From Euperipatoides rowelli (lineage: Eukaryota; Onychophora; Udeonychophora; Euonychophora; Peripatopsidae), in assembly GCA_003024985.2 (NCBI GenBank), contig PXIH01S0001150.1: a stretch of 17,674 bases of DNA; one strand, written 5' to 3'. The translations under genes were made by a program, and so were the position numbers. Numbering within the stretch: position 1 is the stretch's first letter; each line of letters begins with the position of its first letter. Shown here in pieces: positions 1 to 12,034 of this stretch. Under the pieces are notes generated by a model. The model did no database searches, had not been told where the DNA came from, and saw only the letters and a program-made list of their open reading frames with translations.

Positions 1-978
1 AAAAAATCCAAGACCTAAGAGCAAATTGAAATCTTTATTTTGGGTGATTTGACGTGGAATGAGCCAGTTGCCAAATGTACCGACTTATCACTAGATCTAC
101 TGATTTTATTTTACAAACCTACTTTTTTTTAAAACCTTTGTAATAGAATTAAGGGAAAGTAATGCAATAAGTTCTGCTGTTAGTCATTAAAAAATACATG
201 AAAGTAAGAAGTTTTTACAATTAAACAATAATAATAATGTTACCACTAAAAGATTAAATAAAAATCTATTGGATATCTTTGTAATTTTATGAAGAGGGGA
301 TTTAGAATTTTTGGGTGTATATATCCCTTCATCCCCTCCAACATTTTCATCCCTAAAATGTAGCAATTGGTAATGTTTTTCGTATTACAGTGTTATCAGT
401 TAAACAGGTGTATATGTTGAAAAAAGCTATAATAATTTGGGAACACTGACTTTTATACACTTTTTGAAGTTGCTATGTCAGCAACCTTGGGCAAGCACAC
501 ACAATGTACGAAGTAATTTATGGAAAGGGGAGGGGGTGATATTGCATTTCCCCCAAATAAAAACTGACATAGTGGAAAAATGTTGCTTTCTCTTATAAAA
601 CTTAAAATATATTTTAATAGATGCATTTATGGCAAGCTGCATTAATATTCTGTTTGGCCCTCTTATGCATTTTTTTTTAAAAAAAGCGTCAATTCTCTAA
701 ATATGGCTTATCTGCCCAAATTATACTGTTGGTAAGCAATTCACGGAGAGCAATTTTAAAACATTTGGGTAGAAATGGAAGGTTTATTTGTGAAGTTATT
801 TCTTTAAATAAAAGTATGTACCTTAATACATATGAAAAAGAGGTATCTTTCAAATGCTTTGTGCAAGTGTAAAAAATAAATACGGTAAAAATGTTATTTA
901 GTTAATTCATTTTTATTTCTCCTCCCTCCAATAATTTAACACCGGACACTGCTCTAAGGAAAACATTATATTAGTGCC

Positions 979-1030
979 ATATCAACAATCATGGCCCCCA
1001 CATCTTTTCTGGGGCCCTGTTGCCAGGCAC
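979..1030 (-). repeat. GC-rich dispersed element, copy 1
   Basis: On the minus strand CTGGCAACA is followed after 15 bases by TGTGGGGGCCATG (990-1002). The same pair of blocks, with 13 bases between, occurs on the plus strand at 1861-1895. It stands out as a GC-rich island in AT-rich DNA. Function and family are unknown. Confidence 0.5.
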
Positions 1031-1365
1031 TGTGGCGGGCCTCCAATTATTTTAGCAATAATTTCTTTTATGAACAGCTTCTTTAGTGCCCCGCGTCTGA
1101 CCAGTGACCTTAGATCTGGTAAAGAAAAGCTCAAGTCCTAACAAAAAACCGCGGTCTTTTCCTTAATAAATAACATCTTGTAATCTGATAAGCATTTCAC
1201 TGCCAGGCATAGGCCCTAGGGTTCTTGTGAAACTGTATAAACAAACATTAACATTATAATGTTTGGATTTTTCTTTTTTGTGACCCAGATTTATGCTTAT
1301 AAAATTGTCTGGACATGATTTAAAATGAGTATTAGTAGTAGACAAAATCTGGAAAAAAATAAAAA

Positions 1366-1409
1366 TAAATAGTAAAACAGAAAGGACACAGGTAAATAGT
1401 AAAACAGAA
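1366..1409. repeat. 17-bp direct repeat, 27-bp period
   Basis: TAAATAGTAAAACAGAA occurs at 1366-1382 and again at 1393-1409. This is a small local tandem duplication. Confidence 0.85.
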
Positions 1410-1847
1410 CCAAATTAACCCAAAGACATCTCATGCAAATAATTCCAAAATTGAGGTATATACTGACTTCAAACGATGGGTTTATTCTTATGCTTCACAA
1501 CACTATGCAAGAAAGATACAGTACATCTTGTTGTGTGTTCTCTTACGAAAAGCTTTTTAAAAAAGAACGCTTGGATCCAGGTGAAGAAGCACTTTCTTTC
1601 TTTCTCACATGAACAAGCATACATTCAATCTCATGAATTCCAAGGCGAGAAACACTCTCCTCATTGCTCTGATATTAAATATAAACAGGAAAATTAAATA
1701 TTTCCTAAGAAAACGAGAAATAATAAAGGAATAGCGCTAGCATCTGCTTTAAGTTAGGCTTGAAATTATCTGTTAGCGATTTTTGTCCAACGATTATAAA
1801 TATAATTTTTATAAAAGCTATTATAATTAAAAAAAAAATTCCAGCCC

Positions 1848-1895
1848 GGGCCCTGTTGCTCTGGCAACACTAGCAACACCCTTGTGGGGGCCATG
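1848..1895 (+). repeat. GC-rich dispersed element, copy 2
   Basis: CTGGCAACA at 1861-1869 and TGTGGGGGCCATG at 1883-1895 match copy 1 in opposite orientation. GGGCCCTGTTGC (1848-1859) also recurs directly at 1012-1023, helped by a local hairpin (TGTTGC, 4-base loop, GCAACA). It lies inside a 90-codon minus-strand open frame (1766-2038) that I consider incidental. Confidence 0.5.
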
Positions 1896-3897
1896 TCAAC
1901 AATGTATAATTCTGATTGAATTTCTTCTGTATTTGGTGTTGGTCCGGATGTCAAACATTTGCTACTCCATCCTTGGTATGAAGAAGAAATATAATTATCC
2001 AATACACACATTTTCACACACTGAAAAAAAAAAAACATAGGAACTACAGTAATTCAAAATGTTAGTGATAAAGCTGTTTGCTGTGGTCTGTGGAAAACGA
2101 ACTTCTATCTAAGTCCAATTCATTCAAAGGATTACAAAAAATCAAATGCAAGATTAATTAAGAGATAAATATTTTATTAATTAAAAAAAAAACTTTATTC
2201 TACATATTGTTCATATTTGACATTTTCTGGGGCTTTGTGCTGTTCTGGCTGTATCAAACACAATGTTTAATTAAATATAGACATATTAAAAAGAGCCTGT
2301 TACCCAAAACTCTTGCAGAGTGATTATCACCAGAGTGTTTGTCTCCATAGCTAGATTTAGTAGTGTATAATTTATATAATAGACTATATACATACATTAT
2401 CTCATTGATCATACAATAAAATGCTCTTCAACTTTATAATTTTAATATCAGCAAACTAAACAATGCAAAATTTGAACAGTGGACAATAGTATATAATACC
2501 AAAAATAATTAAATAACGAGCTAAAAACAAAAATCTTTTAGCTTAAAAAAAAAGATTCAATAATTTATTTAACCTAAGCTGTGGTTTATAAAAATAAAAA
2601 TGAGATAAGCATTCATCTAATTTGAATAGCCTAACTGCGTTAACATTATTTTGGAAAAAGAATAAGATTCAGCAAACATTATTATTTATAAAGACGCAAA
2701 ATCTTTTAAAATATAGCAATGCTTCGTTTTTTTCAAACATAATAGTTGAGATCATTCATATAAGGGTAGATCTATGCCATGTTATGTTTGTAATGCCAGG
2801 TTAAAAGAAAAATATGATTTAAATTACGGTACATTAAAAAAATGTTTTGACATAGTCTAAAAAAATAAATACTTGAATTAAATTTAAAGTTCGAACAAGG
2901 ATGATTTAATTTGAGCAATTAGATATGGAAATTATTAAAACTCATCACAACAAAGTTTTTTTTTTGTCATTCCTTAAAAGCATTTATTATAAGGTAGTAA
3001 AAAAATATCATAACGCACACAGGAATTTAACTTTATATATCTTTATTCACTAAAACCAGAGTGGGCACAAAAACCACTACTGTAAACCGACAAACTTGGC
3101 AGAATTTTTGAAAGAGTGTAAGTCATAATGTAATTGATGGTAACTAACATGTTTTCCACTGGTTTAAAGCTATAAATACAGTACCTCAATGAGCTAATAA
3201 AATCAACAAAAAGAACTCAGAAATTTATCTATGAACCAATAGATTCCTTCAACATTTGGTTAGAAGTTAATCATCACTAACAGGCATTTAACAATGCCAT
3301 TGGTCTCTCGGCAAATGTCAGTGATTCTTATGCTATTAGTCAACAATCACATACGGATATTTTGAATTAGATTTGAACAAAGTAGTATGGACATCCCAGT
3401 AAAGTATACACATTATCTAATTGCTCAATAATTATTTAAAGTAATACTGCATTTAAGCATTATAAAATTCAAATTGGCTAAAATTAAATAAAAAAAACAA
3501 ATGCTCGAAAAGCTGCTCATTAATAGTGAAGCCAGTCAGAACCCCAAATGTTCAAGACTTTGTCAATTATAACGACAGTCATATAAATTCAAAATGGAAT
3601 ACAAGACTTCCAGTAATGTCTACAATCTCTAAATACATTCGTAAATTGTCTAATAATTTATGAATTTGATGTTACGAGTGTTGGCTATGAGAAAAAATCA
3701 GTCTCTGAGGCCATTACTCTGGTGTTTTTTTCCTTCCTTCGTTTCTTTGACTATCACAGCCATTCTGGTTTCAACGAATAAAGAAATAATAGATCCTAAA
3801 ACCATGTGTGATAAGCCCAGACTTGTTTAATCCCTTCAATCAGGTGAACTTAGCTAATAATGATATACACTAATTACATTATTGCTTCTGCAGAATT

Positions 3898-3970
3898 TTA
3901 TATATATACAGTGGGTAGGCTATATATATATATATATATATATACTGTATATATACAGTATATATATACA
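3898..3970. repeat. TA-rich simple repeat with palindromic TACTGTATATATACAGTA core
   Basis: Contains (TA)12 at 3921-3944 followed by TACTGTATATATACAGTA and further TA dinucleotides. It is a microsatellite-like tract able to form a cruciform or hairpin. Confidence 0.85.
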
Positions 3971-5241
3971 ATACTAAGCATAATAAACAAATATAGTCTT
4001 AGATAAAGCAAGAGATTTGTTTCCTTGGTTCACACAATATTTAAAGGAGAGATCATGACTAATTGATTACTAATTAATGGATATCAGATATTTTTAGGTT
4101 GTGATGAGGTGCCAAATTGCTGTGATTAATCTTTGCTCTAATTTTATTGAAAGTATTACCCCAACTCTTGCTGACAGAGTGGTTAAAGAATTTCTTTGTC
4201 AAGTATTTTTAAATGCTAATAAAATGTAGAATTTACAATATGCTCACTATATTGGCAACCACCACATTATAGCATAATTGATTCTTAAAAATAAAACCAA
4301 AGCCAGAATTGTTAAAGAGAAGCAAATATAGTAAGATTCTACAACTTTGTTAAACACCCAATTTATTGTATTTCCTCCCAAACATGACTAGTTCATATCA
4401 TAGATTTTTTGTAACTACAGTATGTTACTCCGATGGTTATTGCTGGTGAAATACAGCAAATTAACAAACTTTGATCAGTTTTTTCTTCTTACTTTATATC
4501 TATAAAGTAATACATTTTTTAAAAACGTCACATTAACTTATTGGCATAGCCTACCCATACTGGGAACAAAATCAGTAGTATGGTACAATAAACTTTTGTT
4601 CAACACAAATTCTAATACATATTCTCATTACATCATTTCAAATACACTTCCTTTCAACAATAAGCCAATCAAACAAAAATGAGAAAGAAAAAAAATGATA
4701 ATAGCATAAAAGATGAATGCTTTTTTAGTTTTGAATCCACAACTGAGAATAGTCATTTCTATTCCTGAGAAGAATGAGATACAATAAGCAATGTCAAAAC
4801 TTTACCCTCAATTGCATTACTCAATATCTGAACAAGATATAGAATTATATCTACAGCAAAGAAAAAATCTTATCAATGAAACATAGTAAATATAATAAAA
4901 CAAAAAAAAAATATGATTTACATAATTGCAATACAAAATTTGCTATGACAAACTTATGCCGTCAATTACTAAGTGCTCTTAAAAACAATTAAGCACTACA
5001 ATCAACCGTTAAAATTGAATCAATTTAATAGAACAAAATGGTTAAGCTTAGCTGAATCAAAAATATTGATGTTCAATAGTCCAAGTTTTAATTAAAAAAC
5101 AAAAACAAACTCTAATTGAAAATAACCCCTAAATGCTCAAAAATTTAAACCTATTAAAAAAGTGATTAAATTAATGTACGAACAAAAACTATTGCAAAAA
5201 TTATAAAATATTAAATTGTGTATTATTCATGATTTATACCT

Positions 5242-5272
5242 GTATACAGTACATTATCAATGTACTGTATAC
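5242..5272. repeat. Perfect 14-bp inverted repeat (hairpin), loop of 3
   Basis: Arms GTATACAGTACATT (5242-5255) and AATGTACTGTATAC (5259-5272) are exact reverse complements around ATC. It sits just left of the candidate MITE and contains the TACAGTA/TACTGTA word that is over-abundant across the window. Confidence 0.85.
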
Positions 5273-5309
5273 TTAATGTACAGTATACATACAGTATATA
5301 CACAGTATA

Positions 5310-5623
5310 TACAGGGTTGCAATAAGTCTGTCATCAAAGGTAAGTTAATAAAAAGGCAACACATTGTCCACCATTATTTTTAATAAATAAATCAAGCACA
5401 TAGTTAATAATGTCAGAGGGTAATGGTAATTGGTATTACACTATATGCCTAAATAATATGCTACAACAAATGTTCAACAATGAATACAGTATTCTTATCA
5501 TAGCTCAGCATTAAGTTAAACCACCAGTGATAAAAATTTAGTGTTATGACATCAGTTTCTCGCTAGTCAACACAATATTAAGATATAAATTTGTACGATG
5601 CCAGATTTATGGAACACCCTGTA
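5310..5623. mobile_element. Probable Tc1/mariner-like MITE with terminal inverted repeats
   Basis: The left end at 5310-5335 (TACAGGGTTGCAATAAGTCT...) is an imperfect inverted match to the right end at 5597-5623 (read on the minus strand: TACAGGGTGTTCCATAAATC...). The match covers about 26-27 bases with a few mismatches and one gap, and both ends finish in a TCTG-CATC core. A TA dinucleotide flanks each side (5308-5309 and 5624-5625), as expected for Tc1/mariner target duplication, and ACAGGGTGT-type termini are typical of that superfamily. The 314-bp interior has no coding potential, so the element would be non-autonomous. The flanks are themselves TA-rich, which weakens the target-site argument. 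Confidence 0.6.
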
Positions 5624-6290
5624 TATATACAGTATATTATATCTTGCATCAAATAAATTAAACAAAAACTTGATTTACAGTAATGTTATCAATATTATCA
5701 TTAGCAATAAGATGAATGTAGAGTGTAGACAATACAAATTTTATACATTCATTTTTTTAAGGTGGGATTTTCAACTATGAATAAAAATAAATTATACAGT
5801 TTCAAACACATAAAAAAATAATTTATTTTAAAATATAAATTTACAGTCATGACTGTTTGAAAGACCACAACTGTCAATGATTAAATTAGTACCGAGTGTT
5901 AAAAAAAACAAGTGTGTAATGTAATTGTGACATTTTTAAGGAAACTCATGTATAAACAAAATATCCTTAAATTTTCCATTATAATACAAATATACGGTAA
6001 ATATTAAAAAAATATATATCCAATATATTTTTTTAAATAAATAAAACAAGTTTGAATAAAACAAATATAAAATTGAAGCAGCAAAAAAATAAAAAATGTA
6101 ACCTGTGTACGATTTTTTATTATTAAATTACCTTAAGTTAGTCTAAGTGGATAAATAATTTAGTTTTCTAGATCTTTAGCTTAAAAGAGATCCTTTTTTT
6201 TCCAAGCTATAAATATTATTCAAATTATATTATGGCTACTTGTAAAAAAAAAAATGGAAATACTGTATAGGCCTACAGTACTGTATATTG

Positions 6291-6325
6291 CATTTTTTTT
6301 TTCAAAAAAAAAAAAAAAAAAAAAA
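6291..6325. repeat. T10-C-A22 homopolymer hairpin
   Basis: Ten or so T, one C, then 22 A (about 6304-6325). It could fold back on itself or mark a retroposed A tail, but no retroposed sequence is recognisable next to it. Confidence 0.8.
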
Positions 6326-7446
6326 GCCAAACAGCCTTTTCAGTTTAATTCTTCAGTTAAATAAACTAATTAAGTATAAAATGTATTAAATATCACAGTT
6401 ATTTAAAATAGAAGATGCCAAAGCGTTTAGAATAATTTGATGAATTTCATAATTAGATGAAGAACATGGATGTATTGTATGACAGTGAGATCAGCTGCTT
6501 CTGGAAAGAAAAAAATAAAAGAACATTCATTCTCGTGATCATGTGACCTAGCCTAATAAATACGACAAGAGCTGGTGGTGGGTAGATTTTTCATACCCTC
6601 TGATGGAAATATGAGAATCTATCTGAAATGAAAATATCAAGAATGGCAAACAATTTTTTCTTTAGAACTACAGTATAATTTTTTTTTTTAAAAAAAAAAA
6701 CGAAGTAAATTAGTGTCCAAGCATGCCAGTAATAATAATAAAAAATATGAGTCTTAGACCAAACAGCAAAATGTGTTATGATTACAAAACAAAATAATAT
6801 TTGATTGGCGTTAAATTAATTTCTTTCATTTACTGTATATTAGAAATGTAAGTTATTTATTATTAAAAAAAATAAGCACTGCATCTAATGAAATTATTCT
6901 TCTTGTCAAAATAAATCTATTTTAAAGAAAATTCATGAGGGAAAAAAAATAAAACATAAATGTGAAGATCTTAAAAAGCAGAAAAGTTGGTTGATGGCAT
7001 ATTTCAAAACTCAATCATTCCTTATTTTTTTTTTTTGTTCTGTTATTATCAATTTTTCTTTTTATATCTACCAACTAACAAAAGAATTCTGAAATCTAAA
7101 GAATGCCATATAAAAGGGAGAGAAAAAAAATTAAGCATTCTTTCTTCTTTTGTTTAAAGCTATCAGTAATAAAAATCTATAACGATTAAAGGTCACAAGC
7201 GATGTTTTTTTAATATAAAATTTTAAAGTTAAAAATAGGAATTTAATTTACTAGTTATTTCCAACAGAAAATAATATTGCCGAAAGTGTCCACTTGGTGG
7301 AGTGAATGTTTCCAACTCAGAGGCAAGAGACATTAGTTATAATCCTTGTCTACTACTTTGATATTTTTAAAAAAGAAAAATCTGTGTGTGTGTGCATACA
7401 CAGTAAATACTTCATGTACAGTATAATGCATATACATAGTATAAAC

Positions 7447-7517
7447 ACACACAAGAACTGACCATTACAGGAGTTGCAGATCACCTCCATATCTAATTAC
7501 CTGTGAAGAAAAATATA
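7447..7517 (-). repeat. Inverted partner of a diverged ~70-bp repeat
   Basis: Read on the minus strand it shares an identical 23-base block with 8038 onward (ATATTTTTCTTCACAGG followed by TAATTA). Both then continue through a related stretch of the form GGTGA-CTG-CTCC-GTAA-GTCA-TTC, with scattered mismatches. The block resembles a pyrimidine tract plus CAG acceptor in each copy. No long open frame follows in either copy. The family is not recognised. Confidence 0.6.
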
Positions 7518-8037
7518 AACAGTAAAACTAGTGTTGAGGTTTTAGGCATCTTTAAAATAATTCCCCTTTATTATATTTTTTAATGTTTTTATTGACCTAA
7601 TGGTTCATCACAATAAAAAAAATGCAGGCTATTTCCCTCAATAAGTATATACTGTACATACATGATACAGCATATATTATTTAAAGTAATAATGATATTG
7701 TAATATTAAAAAAAAAGACATTTAAATTTCTTGATATTTTTTCATTTATGCATATTACTGTATCTTTTCAGACTGACATTTTGAAATAAAGATTTTTTTT
7801 TTTAAAGTAATAAACACAATTAGGCATATAGAAAATTAATATTTTAGATCTCAGGTATTATATTAAAGATACTGTATAAAGTGGAAAAAAAAAAAAGCTA
7901 AATTCTGAACATTTTTTTGTTATAGCGGCGTAATATAACATACAGTATATTCTAACAATAAAAATGATCAAATAAAAAATATAAAAGAAATTATTAAAAA
8001 AAAAAGTCTAAAAATATGAAAATACAGTATACCTTAT

Positions 8038-8110
8038 ATATATTTTTCTTCACAGGTAATTATACATAAAGGTGAACTGTAGCTCCAGTAAGTCAATTCT
8101 TTGTGTATTG
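8038..8110 (+). repeat. Plus-strand partner of the diverged ~70-bp repeat
   Basis: This is the counterpart of 7447-7517 in opposite orientation, with about 520 bp between the two. The first 23 bases are identical and the rest is clearly related. They could be two independent insertions of one repeat family, or the ends of one larger inverted-repeat element. Confidence 0.6.
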
Positions 8111-10540
8111 TATACACACATACACTGAAATATACACATTTGATATTAAATTCTTTCAATTTTAACAGCACTGTATATTAACCAAATTTGTCAGATAAAG
8201 ATGATCAATACTTTAATAGTTTCTTTGTAAAATGTAATTTTGTATTTATTCCAACTTTTTCTTTTAAAAAATGTGAATGAAAAAAATAAAGGGGAGTTAT
8301 GGGTAAATGGGATACCAGTCTTTTCTCAATAAGATGCTACTACCAGTTAATTTGTTATAGCATCATCTCTGCTAAATATTAAGTTAACTAGGTCTGATTT
8401 AAAAATTAGCTACTTAAAAGTAAGAAATGTACCTAAAATAATTGAAGAAATAAATTTATGCTTACATATCATCTATGGTGTATTTAACCCAATGTTTCAT
8501 AGATAATCCACCCATTAATCCTTTTAAAAAAGACACCATTAGGAAAAGACTTAAAAGCTGAAGCCCACGCTTACAGTCCAGCCTAGAAATGCTTATTTTG
8601 TGTTGTATCAAGATTTTGACCACAAGTGAAATTATCCAATGACTCCTTTGTCCAGTAATTCTCAAGCTTATTATCGGAATATTTCCTGTATATAGCCTAT
8701 AACTAATGATTTTTTTTTCCTGATTTTAATATATGAAATAAATAATATAGTTTTTTAAATAAGAAATGTTTGGTATTAATTTTTTTTTTTTCTAGATCAC
8801 AATAAATTTAATGAAATCAATAATGTCCACATATGCATATGCGAAAAACACACAAGCCTAGGCATGAAGAAAACATGGAGAAAATTATAGTAAGCTATTC
8901 ACACTGAAAATTGTGGCTATCAAAAATCAATATATACACTATATACAGTATATGGAGTTACTAAACATTTATTAGAAAAAAGCAATAAAGGGAAAAACTA
9001 GAGGAAATAAAAGGTACTGGGAAATTAAAAAAAAAAATGACACTCCCATGGAAATAGAAAATAGATAGAAATGTGAATAAAACAAATGTTTAACAGTATT
9101 AGAATACTGGTAACCTTAGAAGTATCTGCAGTCATGCCTTTTACTTTATTTCATGGCAGTGCATAATTATTTCAATGCCAACTGACAGCTAATAGGGACA
9201 TGGTTCCAAACAATCATGAAAAGACACACACACACCAGAAGCTACAGAATATTTGTGCCCAATGCACACACTTTAGCAAGGAGAATCTCAATGCATTTAT
9301 TAATTTTTAATGAAGGATAGTAAGATGTCCATTATTTCCCATCCAAGTTATTTTTTAATATTGATGAGGTAGCAATAACAATGGTCAAGGTCACCCCTCT
9401 AAGGCTTGAAAAAAAAAAAAGAAGATTGATACATTAACTTGTGCCAATCAAGAAACCCACTCGTAATTGCATTGATATGTATGCAGATTTTGGAAAGATA
9501 AATAATTAGTCCCAATCTTTTCTCCAAGGTGTGAATAAGACAAGCATATCTGAATGGAATTCTACCAGATAGACATGGAGGAAGCCACAGGACAGAATGG
9601 GTGCAACTCCAACTCTTTGAAGAATGGTTTGATCAGAGGACAAGCTATATAAACTCATCTGGACATAAGAATCAATGTAATTGAAATAAAATGACAACTT
9701 TTGAATGTACCATTTATGCTACCACCTGTCAGTTTTTACAACCAGGTTGTTGAGGTATATTTTTTAATATCCTGTAAAGGTGATTCCAATTTATCAAATT
9801 GTTTGGTGAAGCTTACCTCCATGCATCTGCAACTCTGAATATTATTCAGTTTTAAAAAATGACATTTATCATATCAAAAGATATTTCCTGACAGACTTGT
9901 TAAGTGATTTTTCAGAATACTTTGGCAGATATCAATGACCAGGTCCTCCATAAAACATATCCCTGAGCATCTATCAATATCCAGTGACTTTTCAAATACA
10001 GTAGCTATGGTTTCAACTCCAAGTTTTGTACTTCAAACACCATTTAGGCCGATCTTAGATGGAAGTGAAGCTTCATATCACCTGATATTTTTGCCTTATC
10101 CAAAAAAAAAATCACCTGAGAAATGAATAGAGCCATTTTGGTAGGCCTAAGTTTCCACATACAAACTTGAGTTTAGAACTGAATTAAATATATCTAGCCT
10201 ATAGAGAAATATCATAAGAAAAAAAAAAAAACCCTACTGCCAAAACCTCTGGTAAACTAAAGCAGTATCAAATGAAACATATGTAAAAACAATGATGGGA
10301 TGAAACCCGCTGTTTAAGTTAAAAAGAAAGATTTTTAGTTGCACCTTATCACAATCAAAGCATTTCTAAGGATGGGTACGATGATCCGCTGATCAATTGG
10401 ACACATAATGCTTGTGCAGGGATGGTTAAGTGATGATAAACTTCTAACTTGATCTTAGTAGTTCTTAATTTGTTTGTTTCAAAGTTAAAATACTGTAAAT
10501 GGTGTCTTCTTTTATAATAAATACTGTATGTCAATTTAAT

Positions 10541-10823
10541 TTTATTTAAATAAATAATTTTACATAATCCATTTTATCCACACTGTATTGATCAACTAGG
10601 AAATTATGAATTTTTTCTACAAAATTTAAAAAAAAAAAAAAAAAATTTGCTACAAAGAATAGATTTTTGGCAAAGGAATAGGTAGTTTTAGTGTAAATTT
10701 AGCTAGCTTGTATTTAGGTCCGCCAAAAATGATCCAAGCTCTAGTATCCCATTTTACCCAATTACCCTAAATTTTGTTTGAAGGAGAACATTTTTTTTTT
10801 TTCATTTACATGTGACCTTTAAT
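10541..10823 (-). promoter_or_regulatory. Candidate polyadenylation signals for NCK
   Basis: Reading away from the stop codon, the first variant signal ATTAAA is at 10818-10823 and the first canonical AATAAA at 10541-10546. They would give 3' UTRs of roughly 0.6 and 0.85 kb. Such hexamers are common by chance in DNA this AT-rich, so these are only the nearest candidates. A longer UTR extending further into the non-coding region is possible. Confidence 0.25.
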
Positions 10824-11398
10824 AACATTATCAAGTATTGCTTTTTGGTCCTAAGATAAATTTTGTAAACTTGATGCAAAACAGGCTAAGCTGTTATTTT
10901 GGTCAGTGTTTACACTGAAGCCAATCAAATATAAGAATATTTAGAGAAGTTTTAAGAAATCTATATACAGTAAAGGAATTCAACTAAAAAAAAATGAAAA
11001 GGAACGCAGGCAGTGGGGATGAACTAATAATAGATAAATTTAGAAAATTAATCTGGAAGACTATAACAAATCTTTCAGGTAATTTAGCTTTAAAACTATT
11101 GTTTCCATAGTCTGGGTCCAGGGCTCTGATTAATTTTAAATTGACCAGCACTGTAATTATCGCACCAATATCAAACACACCAATCTTTGTATTATGACTT
11201 ATGAGCAGTGCTTAATGCCACAAATGCACAAAATAAGGAGTAAAATGTAACGGTAATAATTTCAGAATATGAACCATGGTAAACAATTCCCTTGGCTTAT
11301 TGAATGTTTCCTGTGTCACAAAGCTTAGTAATTTTTAAAAATAATTCTCTTTTTTAAGTCTTAAGCAGTTCTTTTGTTCAAACAGTATAAATGTCATT

Positions 11399-11602
11399 TC
11401 ACAACATTTTTACAAATGGCCTCACAAGGTACATTTTTTCTCCATTAGGACTTGTGTATATAGGGGAACGCTGATAATGCTCTACAAGTTCATCTAAACT
11501 GTTAAACCGTCGCTGCCCAATGCAAAAAATTCCATCTTCTACATGAACGCGGAAATGTTTATTTCTATTGGGAGCTTTCAAGGAAACAGAAAAATCACCT
11601 AC
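11399..11602 (-). CDS. NCK: NCK adaptor, terminal coding exon (second half of SH2)
   Basis: This exon has 67 codons plus a TGA stop at 11399-11401. It begins right after a pyrimidine-rich acceptor (runs of T ending in TTTTTAG, AG at 11603-11604) and is phase 0, matching the donor of the upstream exon. Joining DSETN to VGDFSVSLK gives the expected SH2 spacing with no gap or insertion. Visible SH2 features are DFSVSL, NKHFRV with the conserved His at residue 16, [18 protein letters not shown], and the closing YLVRPF. The protein ends KML five residues after YLVRP, as expected for NCK, where SH2 is the last domain. A second TAG four bases into the exon could act as an acceptor but would break the frame. 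This half completes the phosphotyrosine pocket whose key Arg lies in the other exon. Nothing suggests decay, so the gene is probably functional. Confidence 0.95.
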   Translation of the reverse strand, partial: VGDFSVSLKAPNRNKHFRVHVEDGIFCIGQRRFNSLDELVEHYQRSPIYTSPNGEKMYLVRPFVKML

Positions 11603-12034
11603 CTAAAAATAAAAATAAAAAGTTTAATGAACAATCATATAAATAAAAGGCCGTGTCTTGATGCAGACCTTAAAGTATATACAAACAGTAGGCATAATGA
11701 TGATTATTAAAGGAATATAATTTATCCTCACAAGCATCATAGACCTAATTATTAAATTTTAAATTATAAATCTCCAATTTATTTTTAATAATTGTACACA
11801 CATTGCGCTTCCAATACTTGCACGATGTAACTTGTAGCTACTTTAGATTATTATTATTATTAATGGATTTTATTTGATCATTAAAACTTACATACACTCT
11901 GGAATATTTAGTTCCTTAGCCCTATAAGGAAACTATTACAAACTGGTTTAACTAGTAAATAAAAGCAAATCAGTCACATTAAACCTTAAATAATCACTAC
12001 CACCTTTAACAATAGACAGACTCACATTTGTTGA

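Larger units (their letters stand above)
1..5241. other. Non-coding AT-rich DNA, no gene seen
   Basis: Apart from the repeats listed separately, I find no protein with recognisable family motifs and no RNA gene. The longest open frames (60-90 codons) are low-complexity and typical of chance in AT-rich DNA. Unseen introns or a distant 3' UTR of NCK cannot be excluded. Confidence 0.7.
5624..11398. other. Non-coding 3' flank of NCK, including its 3' UTR
   Basis: No recognisable coding exon. The part nearest 11398 must hold the NCK 3' UTR. Stretches around 8470-8660 and 9420-10140 are less AT-rich than their surroundings. The second has somewhat fewer stops than expected in one minus-strand frame, but I cannot match either to a known family. 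Confidence 0.65.

Noticed and set aside
1766-2038. 90-codon minus-strand open frame
   Set aside because: Low-complexity ends (poly-Phe), no domain, and its only distinctive part is the GC-rich dispersed element.
6453-6500. Possible minus-strand terminal exon (KQLISLSYNTSMFFI then stop) after a strong pyrimidine tract and CAG
   Set aside because: Only 15 codons, no matching upstream exon, no recognised family and no nearby polyadenylation signal. Such acceptors arise often by chance in T-rich DNA.
8462-8665. 67-codon minus-strand open frame in a less AT-rich patch
   Set aside because: No family motif, no splice context and no second line of support.
9385-9393. TCAAGGTCA, an estrogen-related-receptor-type response element
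   Set aside because: A single 9-base match without conservation data or a nearby promoter is not enough evidence.
10984-11178. 64-codon minus-strand open frame
   Set aside because: Lies in the expected NCK 3' UTR and shows no recognisable motif.
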